A DNA stretch of 64,000 bases, taken from positions 124,001 to 188,000 of the forward strand of contig NZ_ANNU01000010.1 in assembly GCF_000346615.1 (NCBI RefSeq), given 5' to 3'. This DNA comes from Nafulsella turpanensis ZLM-10 (GTDB taxonomy: Bacteria > Bacteroidota > Bacteroidia > Cytophagales > Cyclobacteriaceae). The notes beneath the pieces were generated by a model. It was given only the letters and a program-made list of their open reading frames with translations, had not been told where the DNA came from and made no database searches. Made by a program: the position numbers and the translations under genes. Shown here piece by piece: positions 7,471-16,810 of the stretch (its first letter is position 1; each line of letters starts with the position of its first letter).

Positions 7471-9294
7471 ATGAAGCACTATCAGCCGATTGAGGATTAC
7501 GGGATTATTGGAGATTTAAATACCGTGGCTCTGATAAGTAAGCGGGGATCTATCGATTTCATGTGCTTTCCTGACTTTGATTCTCCCAGCATATTTGCAG
7601 CAATGCTTGATAAAGACAAGGGTGGATTCTTCAATATACATCCTATACTGGAAGATATAAATCATAAGCAACTCTACTTACCCGAAACAAACGTATTACT
7701 CACCCGCTTCCTGTCCGATGAAGGTGTTGCGGAGATCACTGACTTTATGCCCGAGGAAGAAAACTATGGGGGTAAAGAAATCATCCGAAGAGTTGCCTGC
7801 ATTAAGGGCAAAATGCGCTTCAAGCTGGAATGCTGCCCCCGCTTTGATTATGCCAGAGCTAATCATACCATCACCCAGATAAACGAACATGAGGTAATCT
7901 TCACCAGCCAGGGCAGCCGCCGACTGATGCTGCGCCTGCTAAGCAGTGTACCTCTTCAACATAGAAATGGGGATGTTTATGCCGAGTTTACCCTTGGAGG
8001 CGGCGGTCTGGCTGATTTTATGCTGGAGGAGGTAGCGCAAAAACCCGTTCAGATAGAAGAGTTAAGATCTTTTGTTGAAAAAAGTCTCTTCGACAACATC
8101 AATTACTGGAAAAACTGGACTGGAAAATGTAATTACCGTGGCCGTTGGATGGAAATGGTGCATCGATCGGCACTGGCACTAAAGCTGATGACCTCCTACC
8201 GCTATGGCTCCATTGTGGCAGCACCAACCTTTTCTTTGCCTGAAGATATGGGAGGAGAGCGTAACTGGGACTATCGTTACACCTGGATCCGCGATGCCTC
8301 TTTCACTATTTATGCTCTAATCAACCTGGGCTATAAAAAAGAAGCAACCGCCTTTATGAGGTGGGTCGAAAGGCAATGTAATGAAATTCCTGATGGAGAT
8401 TACCTGAGGCTGATGTATACCTTGGATGGAAAGTTAGATCTGCAGGAAATAGAACTTAACCACCTGGAGGGCTATAAACAATCACGGCCCGTTCGCATTG
8501 GCAATGGTGCCTATGATCAAATACAGCTGGACATTTATGGTGAATTATTAGACTCGGTATACCTCTACGACAAATATGTGGAGCCTATCTCTTACGGCTT
8601 CTGGCAAAACCTCTCCAGGCAGGTAGAGTGGGTGTGCAATAACTGGCAAAGAGAAGATGAGGGAATATGGGAGGTGCGTGGAGGCAAGCGAAAGTTCCTT
8701 TACTCCAGATTACTTTGCTGGGTAGCCATTGACAGGGGTATGCGTATTGCACATAATCATTCATACCCTTTGAACCCGAGCTGGAAGGAGGAGCGTGATA
8801 AAATTTTCCATACCATTCATCATGAGTTTTGGGATGAGGAGCTACAGTCCTTTGTCCAGTTTAAAGGAGCCAAAACGGTAGATGCGGCCACTCTGTTTAT
8901 GCCCATCATACGCTTCATCAGCCCCACCGATCCCAAGTGGCTTTCCACACTTAAACGCATTGAAGAGGAACTGGTATCTGACTCGATGGTTTATCGCTAC
9001 CGCCCTGATGAAGAAGTGGAGGGGCTCACTGGAGGTGAGGGAACCTTCTCCATGTGCACCTTCTGGTATGTGGAGTGCCTTGCCAGGGCAGGGCAACTAA
9101 ATAAAGCCACCCTGTTTTTTGAAAAAATGCTTGGCTATGCCAACCATGTAGGGCTTTACGCAGAACAACTAGGGGTAAAGGGTGAGCATTTGGGTAACTT
9201 CCCTCAAGCCTTTACCCATCTTGGCCTAATAAGCGCCGCCCTTAGCTTAAACAAAGAATTAAATAAAGAATCTCCCAGGGATTCTTTATTGTGA
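7471..9294 (+). CDS. Glycoside hydrolase family 15 (glucoamylase/trehalase-like)
   Basis: A 607-residue, apparently cytosolic enzyme. The N-terminal beta-rich domain starts HYQPIEDYGIIGDLNTVALI with GSIDFMCFPDFDSPS, typical of bacterial GH15. The catalytic (alpha/alpha)6 barrel shows NWDYRYTWIRDASFT and, near the C-terminus, the Glu of GLYAEQLG as putative catalytic base. Substrate is likely a glucan or trehalose; it cannot be fixed from sequence. The start at 7471 is used because the in-frame upstream extension (from 7414) lacks the family's conserved start. Confidence 0.85.
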   Translation: MKHYQPIEDYGIIGDLNTVALISKRGSIDFMCFPDFDSPSIFAAMLDKDKGGFFNIHPILEDINHKQLYLPETNVLLTRFLSDEGVAEITDFMPEEENYGGKEIIRRVACIKGKMRFKLECCPRFDYARANHTITQINEHEVIFTSQGSRRLMLRLLSSVPLQHRNGDVYAEFTLGGGGLADFMLEEVAQKPVQIEELRSFVEKSLFDNINYWKNWTGKCNYRGRWMEMVHRSALALKLMTSYRYGSIVAAPTFSLPEDMGGERNWDYRYTWIRDASFTIYALINLGYKKEATAFMRWVERQCNEIPDGDYLRLMYTLDGKLDLQEIELNHLEGYKQSRPVRIGNGAYDQIQLDIYGELLDSVYLYDKYVEPISYGFWQNLSRQVEWVCNNWQREDEGIWEVRGGKRKFLYSRLLCWVAIDRGMRIAHNHSYPLNPSWKEERDKIFHTIHHEFWDEELQSFVQFKGAKTVDAATLFMPIIRFISPTDPKWLSTLKRIEEELVSDSMVYRYRPDEEVEGLTGGEGTFSMCTFWYVECLARAGQLNKATLFFEKMLGYANHVGLYAEQLGVKGEHLGNFPQAFTHLGLISAALSLNKELNKESPRDSLL

Positions 9295-9602
9295 AATCCA
9301 TATTACAGTTATGTGAATCTCTACAGGTAATCGGTACTAATTCCGGCATAAAGGAACATAAACATCCTTTGTTTATATAAAAAAGCAATATTTCAGCATA
9401 TCACCTAAAGAAGAAGATAAGCAATTCTTACTTTCTCCTGACTTTCTGTTTTTACATCCTTTATTTTCGACTGCTGCCAGAAATCAATCTATGAATACAA
9501 GGCTTCTTTCACTACGGCAGGTTTAAAACTTAAACCGGAACTAAGGTTTTCATTTTATTGCTCCTGCTAATGTATTGGGTGGTTTTCAGTAACTGTTCTA
9601 CA
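9295..9602. other. Spacer between convergent genes
   Basis: About 308 bases between the 3' ends of the GH15 gene and the antiporter gene. No supported gene; several short imperfect hairpins but no clear terminator. Confidence 0.4.
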
Positions 9603-11663
9603 TTAAACATATTGAGAGATTTCAGATAAATGTTTTGACTCCTCCACTTTAGGATATACCACAATATAACTATAGGCTGCTAAGTGTTTATTTAATTTAA
9701 TTGGCACCATATCAAGTACGGAGTTATAGGAGAGACTGCCCTTCCTTGGCGATACCACCACTATTATATCCTGCTTTTTAAAATCCTTAGCCAACACCAG
9801 AAAATCTTCTATTTCATTAAAATCCTTGTGCTTCACCTCATTACTCAGTTTATTTTCCCTGATAAAATTATTGATATTGTCATAAGATGTTTTAGAAGAG
9901 TAAATATAAATATCAACTGTTAGGGCGCCTGCCAATCGCATGATTTTTTCCAACCAGCTATGAAAGCCAAACTCCTTCTCTGAATGAGGAGGACAAATTA
10001 ATCTCACATTCTGGTGTAGATTTAAGGCCATGGAGGGGTTATAAACCAGCACCTCCTGGTGGGTGGAATTAAGCAGCGTATGGATAAAGCCCCCAAAAAA
10101 CCTGTCAGAAAAGGCAACTTTTGATGAGCTTCCTAATATTATATCTGTAGCCGCTACCTCTTTCGAAACCCGCCGGATTCCGTCACATACATTCTGATCG
10201 ATGGTTGTAATTACTTCTATTTGCTGGTCGGAAGAGGAAGCATGCGCAATAGCCTTCTCCAGAATTTTTCTGGATTCTGACAGCTTCACCTGTGCTTTTT
10301 CATCATCCTGCACCACTGCAAGACCATAAATGGGAGTATCATAAACCGGATTCTTAATGGTAAGGGCAAAATCTACCAGCCTTTCCATCGTATCAGGGTT
10401 AGAAATAGGTACCAGAATTTTTTCCTCATGATTTTGCGAGGTAGTAGGATCCTTCCTGTCCTCTACAAGAGCCATGGACTTTCCGGCACTTTCTGTGACA
10501 AAGGAAGCAACCAGGCAGGTAATGAGAATAAGAATTACAGTTCCATTCAGGATATTTTCATCTATAATGCCGATTCTGTAACCTACCAGGATTACTGCAA
10601 GTGTGGCTGCGGCATGGGCACTGCTGAGCCCGAAAATTACGTTGCGCTGGGCTTTGCTATATTTCATAAACAAGGCAATAAGGTAAGAGGCAATCCATTT
10701 ACCGAAAAGCGAAACAATTGTTAGGGCTGCCGCAACAATAAGTGCACTAGGACCCTGCATTAACACATCAATATTTACCAGCATTCCTACACTGATCAGA
10801 AAGAAAGGAATGAACAGAGAGTTTCCAACAAACTCAATCCGGTTCATGAGAGGTGAGGTATGGGGAATAAACTTATTAAGCACCAGGCCGGCCGCAAAAG
10901 CCCCTAATATTGGTTCCAGACCAGCAATTTCAGCGATAAACGCACAGAAAAAAACAATGGTAAGAACATATATATAGTGGGCATGCTTTTCATCTTCCCA
11001 ATGCCTGAAAAACCATCCGGAGACAGCCGGAATAACAAGCACCACAAAGGCAACAAAAGCAAAAAAGGAAATACCTAACCTTATCCAAAGCTCGCTTGTC
11101 AACCCGCCTTCCACAGCACCTGTTACTACTGCCAGAATTATTAGAACTGCAGTATCAGTTAAAATAGTGCCCCCCACGGTAATAGCAACTGCTTCATTCT
11201 TTGAAACTCCCAATCGGCTGACAATTGGATAAGTTACTAAAGTATGAGTGGCAAACATACTTGCAGTGAGCAAGCTGGTCATAAATCCATAACCAAGTAA
11301 ATACATGCACACAGGTAACCCAATCGCCAAAGGAAAAATGAAGGTCAGAAAACCAAAGATCACACTCTTATGCTTATTCTTGCTAAATTCTTTTAAGTCC
11401 AGCTCCAGGCCTGCAATAAACATAATATAAAGCAAGCCAATTGTTGAGAATAAATCTACTGCCGCATTCTGCTCTATCATGTTCAGGCCGTGAGGTCCAA
11501 TGATAATTCCGGATACAATTAACCCGATTATTCCTGGAATCCGAATCTTGCGCAACAGTATAGGTGCCAAAAGAATTATGAGAAGGATAATGCAAAAAAT
11601 TAGTACCGAATTCTCGAACGGCCTATGAAATTCATGATTTAATTGTTCCAGAAATTTATCCAT
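9603..11663 (-). CDS. CPA2-type cation:proton antiporter with Usp-like tail
   Basis: A 686-residue protein. Residues ~15-385 form about 12 membrane segments of the Na+/H+ exchanger (CPA2, Kef) family, with LVSGIIIGPHGL, LFATHTLVTYP-like and GAFAAGLVLNKF signatures. Residues ~415-665 are a cytosolic double Usp-like domain (EEKILVPISNPDTMERLVDFAL; later 'TDIILGSSSKVAFSDRFFGG'). It likely exchanges K+ or Na+ for H+ in the inner membrane, under control of a nucleotide-binding tail. KTN/TrkA-N domains of true KefB/C are absent. Part of a window rich in monovalent-cation transporters. Confidence 0.85.
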   Translation of the reverse strand: MDKFLEQLNHEFHRPFENSVLIFCIILLIILLAPILLRKIRIPGIIGLIVSGIIIGPHGLNMIEQNAAVDLFSTIGLLYIMFIAGLELDLKEFSKNKHKSVIFGFLTFIFPLAIGLPVCMYLLGYGFMTSLLTASMFATHTLVTYPIVSRLGVSKNEAVAITVGGTILTDTAVLIILAVVTGAVEGGLTSELWIRLGISFFAFVAFVVLVIPAVSGWFFRHWEDEKHAHYIYVLTIVFFCAFIAEIAGLEPILGAFAAGLVLNKFIPHTSPLMNRIEFVGNSLFIPFFLISVGMLVNIDVLMQGPSALIVAAALTIVSLFGKWIASYLIALFMKYSKAQRNVIFGLSSAHAAATLAVILVGYRIGIIDENILNGTVILILITCLVASFVTESAGKSMALVEDRKDPTTSQNHEEKILVPISNPDTMERLVDFALTIKNPVYDTPIYGLAVVQDDEKAQVKLSESRKILEKAIAHASSSDQQIEVITTIDQNVCDGIRRVSKEVAATDIILGSSSKVAFSDRFFGGFIHTLLNSTHQEVLVYNPSMALNLHQNVRLICPPHSEKEFGFHSWLEKIMRLAGALTVDIYIYSSKTSYDNINNFIRENKLSNEVKHKDFNEIEDFLVLAKDFKKQDIIVVVSPRKGSLSYNSVLDMVPIKLNKHLAAYSYIVVYPKVEESKHLSEISQYV

Positions 11664-11714
11664 GTAGTTTGAAAATTCAATTAATTATAGATAATACAGC
11701 CACACTTCTCCTGG

Positions 11715-11990
11715 CTAATCTTCTTTCATATTCGTCTGTTTAGGTTGCCCTAAGTAAAAGAGCGAGCCTATCGTTATGGCATTGGTTAAAATGTGACCCA
11801 CCTGTTTCAGAAGGTGCTGAATAATATAAAAGAATACTATCAAATTAACTATAAAGTTTAGTAGCAAATTCTTCCTTCTCTTGTTCGTAAGATTTGAGGA
11901 GTGTAGGAGAACTTTCCGAAGGAAAATATTTTTAGGTGCGTATTCGAAAAAAAGAATGGCAAGCAAGTATATTTTCCAATCGTAAACCAC
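11715..11990 (-). CDS. Possible small membrane protein
   Basis: A 91-residue frame with two hydrophobic segments (KIYLLAILFFEYAP; NFIVNLIVFFYIIQHLL) and a basic middle, 51 bases upstream of and co-directional with the antiporter gene. No family recognised. It could be a real partner or an accidental AT-rich frame; low confidence. Confidence 0.3.
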   Translation of the reverse strand: MVYDWKIYLLAILFFEYAPKNIFLRKVLLHSSNLTNKRRKNLLLNFIVNLIVFFYIIQHLLKQVGHILTNAITIGSLFYLGQPKQTNMKED

Positions 11991-12005
11991 CTCATCTCAA
12001 AAATA

Positions 12006-12660
12006 TATAATGAATTTCGAATAATCTCCGTAAGTTATCGGGTAAAATCAAAACAGGGTACACAATTTCGGATCTGGGCAACTAATCTGTTGAGACAATA
12101 CAATATCTTGCACAGGGGTATGCCCTTTAATGAAACGCGGTTACAGGATCAGACTCAAGAGCAAAAAGAAATACAGCAGTCTGTAAAATTAATTGAAAAT
12201 GTAATCAATAATAAAATGCTCTCTGCCGATGAGGCCCAAGGTCTGCTAAGAGTAGTTACAGATTACACCTATGTCCTTGATATATTGGATGTCTATGGTC
12301 ATCAGCGTTTACAGGTAAACAATTTCTGCAAATGAAGTATTTAAAATTACCTATGAGGAAGCCTTGAATGGCTTTCACGGCTTAAATTAAAAATTTGGCG
12401 GATCCTGGCTATTTGGAAGGGGAAAAAGATGGTTCTTTTAATAGCTCCCTTAGTACAATTTACCAATCATTTGGAGACCAGAATCTATATCCGACCGTTG
12501 AAGAAACAGCAGCCAACCTATTATACTTTGTTGCAAACAACCATCCCTTTTCAAATGGCAGTAAGCGTATAGCCGATAAGGCAATGGCACGTTGATCCTG
12601 ATGACCGCTGAAAGCAAAACAGATGAAAAGGATATGATTGTGAAGGAAATTATAATTTGA
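12006..12660 (+). pseudogene. Decayed RhuM-Fic/DOC fusion gene
   Basis: Reading from ~12006, YNEFRIISVSYRVKSKQGT and FRIWATNLL match the RhuM core, followed by SVKLIENVIN..SADEAQGLLRVVTDYTYVLDILD, typical of the RhuM-to-Fic linker. A frameshift follows near 12330-12395, then the Fic-type part (TIYQSFGDQNLYPTVEETAANLLYF, NHPFSNGSKRIADKAMA). In intact members HPFSDGNKRIAA and a later NGSKRIADNALVAL are about 25-30 residues apart; here they are merged, so an internal deletion removed the active-site loop. A stop and another shift precede the terminal MTAESKTDEKDM. The 5' end is also missing. An intact RhuM paralogue sits at 38619-39635. Confidence 0.75.
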
Positions 12661-12722
12661 TCAAGCAGAAGAACTAAGCAACTGTGCCACGCTGGGAACA
12701 TGAATTTTCAGATCAAAAAGGC

Positions 12723-12911
12723 TTAACCACCCTTCAAAATCCCAAACTCTTCATAAATCAATTTTAACTCCCCCGGATATAGCAGCTGCCTCCGGCCGGT
12801 GTTCAGCCCCTTCACTTTTTTCAGCTTTTTCCGCAGGGTTTCCCGGCTGATGCCCAGCTTTGCGGCCAGCTCAGATTTACCCATGAATTTGAATGTTGCT
12901 ACTTTATCCAC
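12723..12911 (-). CDS. Small Fis-type helix-turn-helix protein
   Basis: A 62-residue protein, mostly one helix-turn-helix: SELAAKLGISRETLRKKLKK, followed by a basic linker and LLYPGELKLIYEEFGIL. The layout (HTH, linker, a 'LxPxExxxIxExFG' closing helix) is repeated in the 91-residue protein at the other end of the structural operon (23407-23682). Likely a repressor or structural-operon regulator: it is divergent from that operon with about 220 bases between starts. Confidence 0.6.
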   Translation of the reverse strand: MDKVATFKFMGKSELAAKLGISRETLRKKLKKVKGLNTGRRQLLYPGELKLIYEEFGILKGG

Positions 12912-13130
12912 CTTCTAAAAATAAGGCTTTTTTTATCAACAGACACTTCAAATAAAACAAAAGAGCCCAGCTTCGCCAGCTATTTCCAGCACTTCAATCC
13001 AAGGTCCCCAAACCACCGCTGAAATGCTCTCTTTTCCTTAATAATTCTCCAAAAAACCCCCTTTAACAAGCCTCCTTGAATGTTTTTTCAGGATTGCTCA
13101 CATTTGATTCGGGCTTTTAAAACCGATAGT

Positions 13131-13592
13131 ATGATCAAATGGATTGCAGGTGGTATAGCTGCCTTTTTTGCCGGCAGATATTTGTTGAGACTGAACAATG
13201 CTTCCAACTCTATTAATACCCGGACTTCTGTGAAGGTCCATAAGGTAAGCCTTTCCGGTATAGAATTTAAAGCAAGGGTCACCTTACAAAATCCTAATCC
13301 TATCGCACTAAAGATCCAGTATCCTTTTGTAAACATCTTGTATAAAGGATCCTCCTTAGGCACTTCCGCATTGAAGAATGAGGTGATCAGTATTCCTCAA
13401 TATGGAGAACAGTCATTTGACCTGAACATACAGTCAGCTGGCTGGCTCACTTTAATCCAGTCCTTGGGAACGAGCCTGATCAACAGGATCAGAAGCGGTG
13501 AAAAGACTGATCTGGAAATTATCGCTGCTACCTCTACCAGGGTGAATAGTATTCCTTACCTGAAAGAAGACCTTATAAAACTCAGTTTCTGA
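13131..13592 (+). CDS. LEA14/WHy-like protein with N-terminal membrane anchor
   Basis: A 153-residue protein. Residues 2-20 (IKWIAGGIAAFFAGRYLL) form a membrane anchor. Residues ~35-150 are a WHy/LEA14-like Ig fold (VKVHKVSLSGIEFKARVTLQNPNPI, IQYPFVNILYKGSSLGTS), a family seen in stress proteins and bacterial envelope proteins. First gene of an 18-gene plus-strand operon. The start at 13131 gives the anchor at the very N-terminus; an upstream Met at 13080 is less likely. The stop TGA overlaps the next ATG (TGATG). In this setting it may be a structural or envelope component of a particle. Confidence 0.65.
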   Translation: MIKWIAGGIAAFFAGRYLLRLNNASNSINTRTSVKVHKVSLSGIEFKARVTLQNPNPIALKIQYPFVNILYKGSSLGTSALKNEVISIPQYGEQSFDLNIQSAGWLTLIQSLGTSLINRIRSGEKTDLEIIAATSTRVNSIPYLKEDLIKLSF

Positions 13593-14623
13593 TGGAAACA
13601 TTACGACACAGACGTATAAGACCAGGTCGGGAGTATGATAAGCTTTTTCCTGTCAGCGTAAAGCAGGATACGGTAGTAAAAGGAAAGGGTAAAGCAAAAC
13701 TCCACCATACCATCAACCTGATTAAGTCATTAGTCGAAGAGACTAAAAATGACACCAGGGTAATTGCGCCTATATTAAAAGGAAAAGACCTGGAAGAGAC
13801 CTGTCGGAATATATGGAATTTTGTTTACCAGCATATTCAGTACAAAAAAGATGAAGCGGGTATTGAACAGGTACGAAGACCTTCCAGAACATGGGCAGAT
13901 CGCTACCAGGGAGTAGATTGTGACTGTTATACTGTCTTTATCTCCAGTATCCTTCGCATTTTAAATATCCCGCACAAGGTCAGGATCACGAAGTATGGAG
14001 GTAAAAGCCACTTCCAGCATATTTACCCTATCGTACCAAAAGATGGAAATAACCACCAGGAGCTAAGCAACTCTACTTCTGGCTATATCACCATTGATTG
14101 CGTGGCAGATTACCCGAACTACGAAGTGCCCTTTTCAGAATGCCGGGATTTCACCATGGGAGATAATCTCTTATCAGGTGAGATTAATGGTATAAGGTTC
14201 GGTGAAGTGAGTGGTGTGGATTCGGCAGATCTACTATCGGATGACTTAGGTGTTCTTACTCTAAAACCTGAAGCTGTAATAAAGCAGCGGTTAACGCTTA
14301 GACAGATCGTTACAAAGCCCAGGACAAATTCCGGCACTCAATACGAGCCTAAGGTATCCATCTACCAGTACAGTAATGAGGCCCGAACTGCCCCGGAACC
14401 TCCAGAAAAGCCCGCTGCCAGTAAGGTGTCAACGATATCTGAGGCAAGATTAGCATCACAGAATATAGCTCCGTTAAGACTGGCTCCTGAAGAACAATAT
14501 GTCCAAACCGTTCTGCCAGCTAATGCTCAATGGAACAAACCGCTTCACATAGCAGGCCTTGCCCTGGCTATTGCAGGAGTTGGGTATGGTACTTATAAAA
14601 TAGTAAAAGAATTAACCAATTAA
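13592..14623 (+). CDS. Transglutaminase-fold cysteine protease-like protein with C-terminal membrane anchor
   Basis: A 343-residue protein. The transglutaminase/papain-like core has C110 (DCDCYT, followed by the expected SILRILNIPHKV), H143 (HFQHIYP) and D169 (TIDCVADYP), consistent with a catalytic triad. C110 is favoured over C112 because of its spacing to the conserved Arg. Residues ~230-315 are a polar, Pro-rich linker. Residues ~318-340 (GLALAIAGVGYGTYKIV) form a membrane anchor. Such folds occur in viral and Bacteroidota prophage proteins as maturation proteases or cross-linkers. A maturation protease acting on the shared motif is one speculative role. Confidence 0.6.
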   Translation: METLRHRRIRPGREYDKLFPVSVKQDTVVKGKGKAKLHHTINLIKSLVEETKNDTRVIAPILKGKDLEETCRNIWNFVYQHIQYKKDEAGIEQVRRPSRTWADRYQGVDCDCYTVFISSILRILNIPHKVRITKYGGKSHFQHIYPIVPKDGNNHQELSNSTSGYITIDCVADYPNYEVPFSECRDFTMGDNLLSGEINGIRFGEVSGVDSADLLSDDLGVLTLKPEAVIKQRLTLRQIVTKPRTNSGTQYEPKVSIYQYSNEARTAPEPPEKPAASKVSTISEARLASQNIAPLRLAPEEQYVQTVLPANAQWNKPLHIAGLALAIAGVGYGTYKIVKELTN

Positions 14624-14627
14624 AATC

Positions 14628-16127
14628 ATGGAGTTACACCGATTAGATGGCATGGATGCCGCCGGACTCGATTCAGTTGATATTGCAGAGGTTGAATATG
14701 ATTATACAGATGGATTGAATGGCGCACAGATTGAAGCATTGGAAGCCTTGGGTTATGTACAGAATCCTGAAATAGTCTATGAAATTCAGGATGAAGATGG
14801 CAATGTAATCATGTATGCCGATGCAGAGGAAAACCTGTATATGGTAGATGGCTTGGGTGAATTAGGCTTCCTCAAAAAGATTGGCAAAGGTCTTAAGAAT
14901 GCCGCCAAATTTGTAGGAAAGAAAGTGCTAAAGCCGGTTGCCAAAGGTATTTCTACAGCAGCTAAGTTCACAGGAAAGAAAATCCTGAAACCGGTTATCT
15001 CCACGGTCAATCGCTACGCCAACCCTGCTACCATTCTGCTTAGGAACGGTTTTCTGGCTTCCATGAAACTAAACCTTTTTAAAGTAGCGGAAAGGTTACG
15101 GTTCGGATACCTCAGCGATGCCGAAGCAAGAAAAAGGGGGGTAAACATGTCCGAATTTGGGAAGCTGAAAAGAGCTATCGAGAAGGCAAATCAAATTTAT
15201 GAATTAGCCGGAGGCAAGAAGCAAAATCTGAAAAATGCTATCCTGAAAGGAAAAGGCAATAAAGATAAAGCAGTGCCTTTAAGCGGACTGGAGGGTTTAG
15301 GTGAAGTGACGGAATATGCTGACGAATTCGAGCGCTTTATTCTGGAATCTGATCCCGATCTGGTAGAGGAGTACATGGATGAAGAGATAGAAGGATTAGG
15401 TCTAGTAGCATCTACTGCTATTGCAGCTGCTTCTGCTGCCGTTGGTTCCGTAGCAGCTTTACTCAGCAAGATCACCGGTGTATTTGATAAAGCAAGAAAT
15501 GCCAAAGACCAGGTTCAAAGCCTGATAAGTACTGCTAAACCACCATCTGCACCAGCTCCCTCTCTACCAAGGATTACGCAGCCGGTCACACAAAGCTATA
15601 CTGCCCCAAAAGTAGCTCAAACTGCTGTCAGGCAAAGCTACACTACTCCAAGGACCAGTAGTAGCATCCTGCAGGTACGACCATCGACCGTAACGCGAAC
15701 AACTATTCCGCGCACTACTGCCTTGCAAACTACTGTTCCGAAAACAACAGTACCGCAACCGCTCCAAAGGTTTACGAATGATCCAACTATCACATTACCA
15801 CCCCAAAAGCCTTCCACAGTAGAAGAGCTAAGCTGGTTCCAAAAGAATAAAACCAGTCTGATAGTCGGCGCAGGGGTCGCAGTAGCTGCAGGCGGAATCC
15901 TGTATGCGGTAAAGCAGTCAAAAAGCAAGAAAAGCAAACCAGTCAGCGGCATCCCTTCCAATAAGAAAGTAAAGGGCAAACCCAAAACAGGGACAGCAAA
16001 GCAAGAAAGCAACTCAGACAGTCCTTCAGCAAATACAATAGCAAAAAACGCAAAGGCCTCAAAGAGTTCGAGCAAAAAAAAGCAGCCTAGAAAGCAGGAC
16101 AAGCTTGCTCCGAAAGTATTACTGTAG
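14628..16127 (+). CDS. Large membrane-active, Pro/Thr-rich structural protein candidate
   Basis: 499 residues, no recognised family. The N-terminus is acidic (residues 1-72). It carries GL-rich motifs at 6-15 (LDGMDAAGLD), 73-80 (VDGLGELG), 218-226 (LSGLEGLGE) and 254-259. Residues 81-123 form a cationic amphipathic stretch with two copies of KFxGKKxLKPV (94-104 and 113-123), like membrane-active peptides of viral penetration proteins. Residues ~258-280 are an Ala-rich hydrophobic segment, ~300-400 are Pro/Thr-rich, ~408-428 are a membrane segment, and the last 70 residues are Lys/Ser-rich. Probably a minor capsid or membrane-penetration protein; inference only. Confidence 0.5.
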   Translation: MELHRLDGMDAAGLDSVDIAEVEYDYTDGLNGAQIEALEALGYVQNPEIVYEIQDEDGNVIMYADAEENLYMVDGLGELGFLKKIGKGLKNAAKFVGKKVLKPVAKGISTAAKFTGKKILKPVISTVNRYANPATILLRNGFLASMKLNLFKVAERLRFGYLSDAEARKRGVNMSEFGKLKRAIEKANQIYELAGGKKQNLKNAILKGKGNKDKAVPLSGLEGLGEVTEYADEFERFILESDPDLVEEYMDEEIEGLGLVASTAIAAASAAVGSVAALLSKITGVFDKARNAKDQVQSLISTAKPPSAPAPSLPRITQPVTQSYTAPKVAQTAVRQSYTTPRTSSSILQVRPSTVTRTTIPRTTALQTTVPKTTVPQPLQRFTNDPTITLPPQKPSTVEELSWFQKNKTSLIVGAGVAVAAGGILYAVKQSKSKKSKPVSGIPSNKKVKGKPKTGTAKQESNSDSPSANTIAKNAKASKSSSKKKQPRKQDKLAPKVLL

Positions 16128-16158
16128 AAAATTTTAATGGTCAACAAATATTAGTCTA

Positions 16159-16767
16159 ATGGAAAAAAGTGAAATGGTAAAAGAAAGCCTTATCGAAACC
16201 GGAAAGAAACTGGGATCTGGCGTAGTGGGCATGCTGATCGGTTCAGCAGTAGGCAGGCCAAGCCTGCTCGTAGGAATAGTCACCCTCTTTGGAGCAGCCT
16301 GGTACAAATACGACTGGCTTTCTGCTGCCGGTGTAGGCATGGTCGCCTCCAATGGTTTTATTTCAAAAACAGAAGAACAGGAGATGCAGGGAATGGATGG
16401 CCTTCAGCAGGAAATTGCAGGCGCTAAGAACAGAGCATTGAGCTCCTTGAAAGCACTCGGTAAAAAGGTATACCTGGACAAGTTCTCCCCTTCCCTGGCA
16501 GAGAAAATGGATTTAGGAGAACTGGCAGCGATAGAACGACCCATGGTTTTTGTAGGCAGCGAAATGGTAGACAGGGGCAGCTTTGATACTTCGGAGGTGG
16601 ATGAAATTATCCGCCAGTTAGAACAGGGAAACCCTGAAAATATAACAGGCATGAATGTGCAGGGATTTGGCAGCCCTGATATCAGCGAGTTACAGGGCTA
16701 TCTGGGCAGCACCGATATTACTGCCCTGGCAGGTGTCGATGAACTGGAGCTAAACGCCATCGCCTAA
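16159..16767 (+). CDS. Membrane protein of the structural operon
   Basis: A 202-residue protein. Residues ~17-65 are hydrophobic with two or three segments (GVVGMLIGSAVGRPSLLVGI, VTLFGAAWYKYDWLSAAGVG). The soluble remainder is acidic and carries motifs of the shared type: QGMDGLQQE (77-85) and, in the C-terminal 35 residues, NVQGFGSPDISELQGYLG and ALAGVDELELNAIA. No database family recognised. It follows the large 499-residue protein and precedes the candidate capsid genes. Confidence 0.5.
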   Translation: MEKSEMVKESLIETGKKLGSGVVGMLIGSAVGRPSLLVGIVTLFGAAWYKYDWLSAAGVGMVASNGFISKTEEQEMQGMDGLQQEIAGAKNRALSSLKALGKKVYLDKFSPSLAEKMDLGELAAIERPMVFVGSEMVDRGSFDTSEVDEIIRQLEQGNPENITGMNVQGFGSPDISELQGYLGSTDITALAGVDELELNAIA

Positions 16768-16810
16768 GGAAAATTCCACTAAAAAAATTTCAACCAAAAT
16801 CATAACTAAA

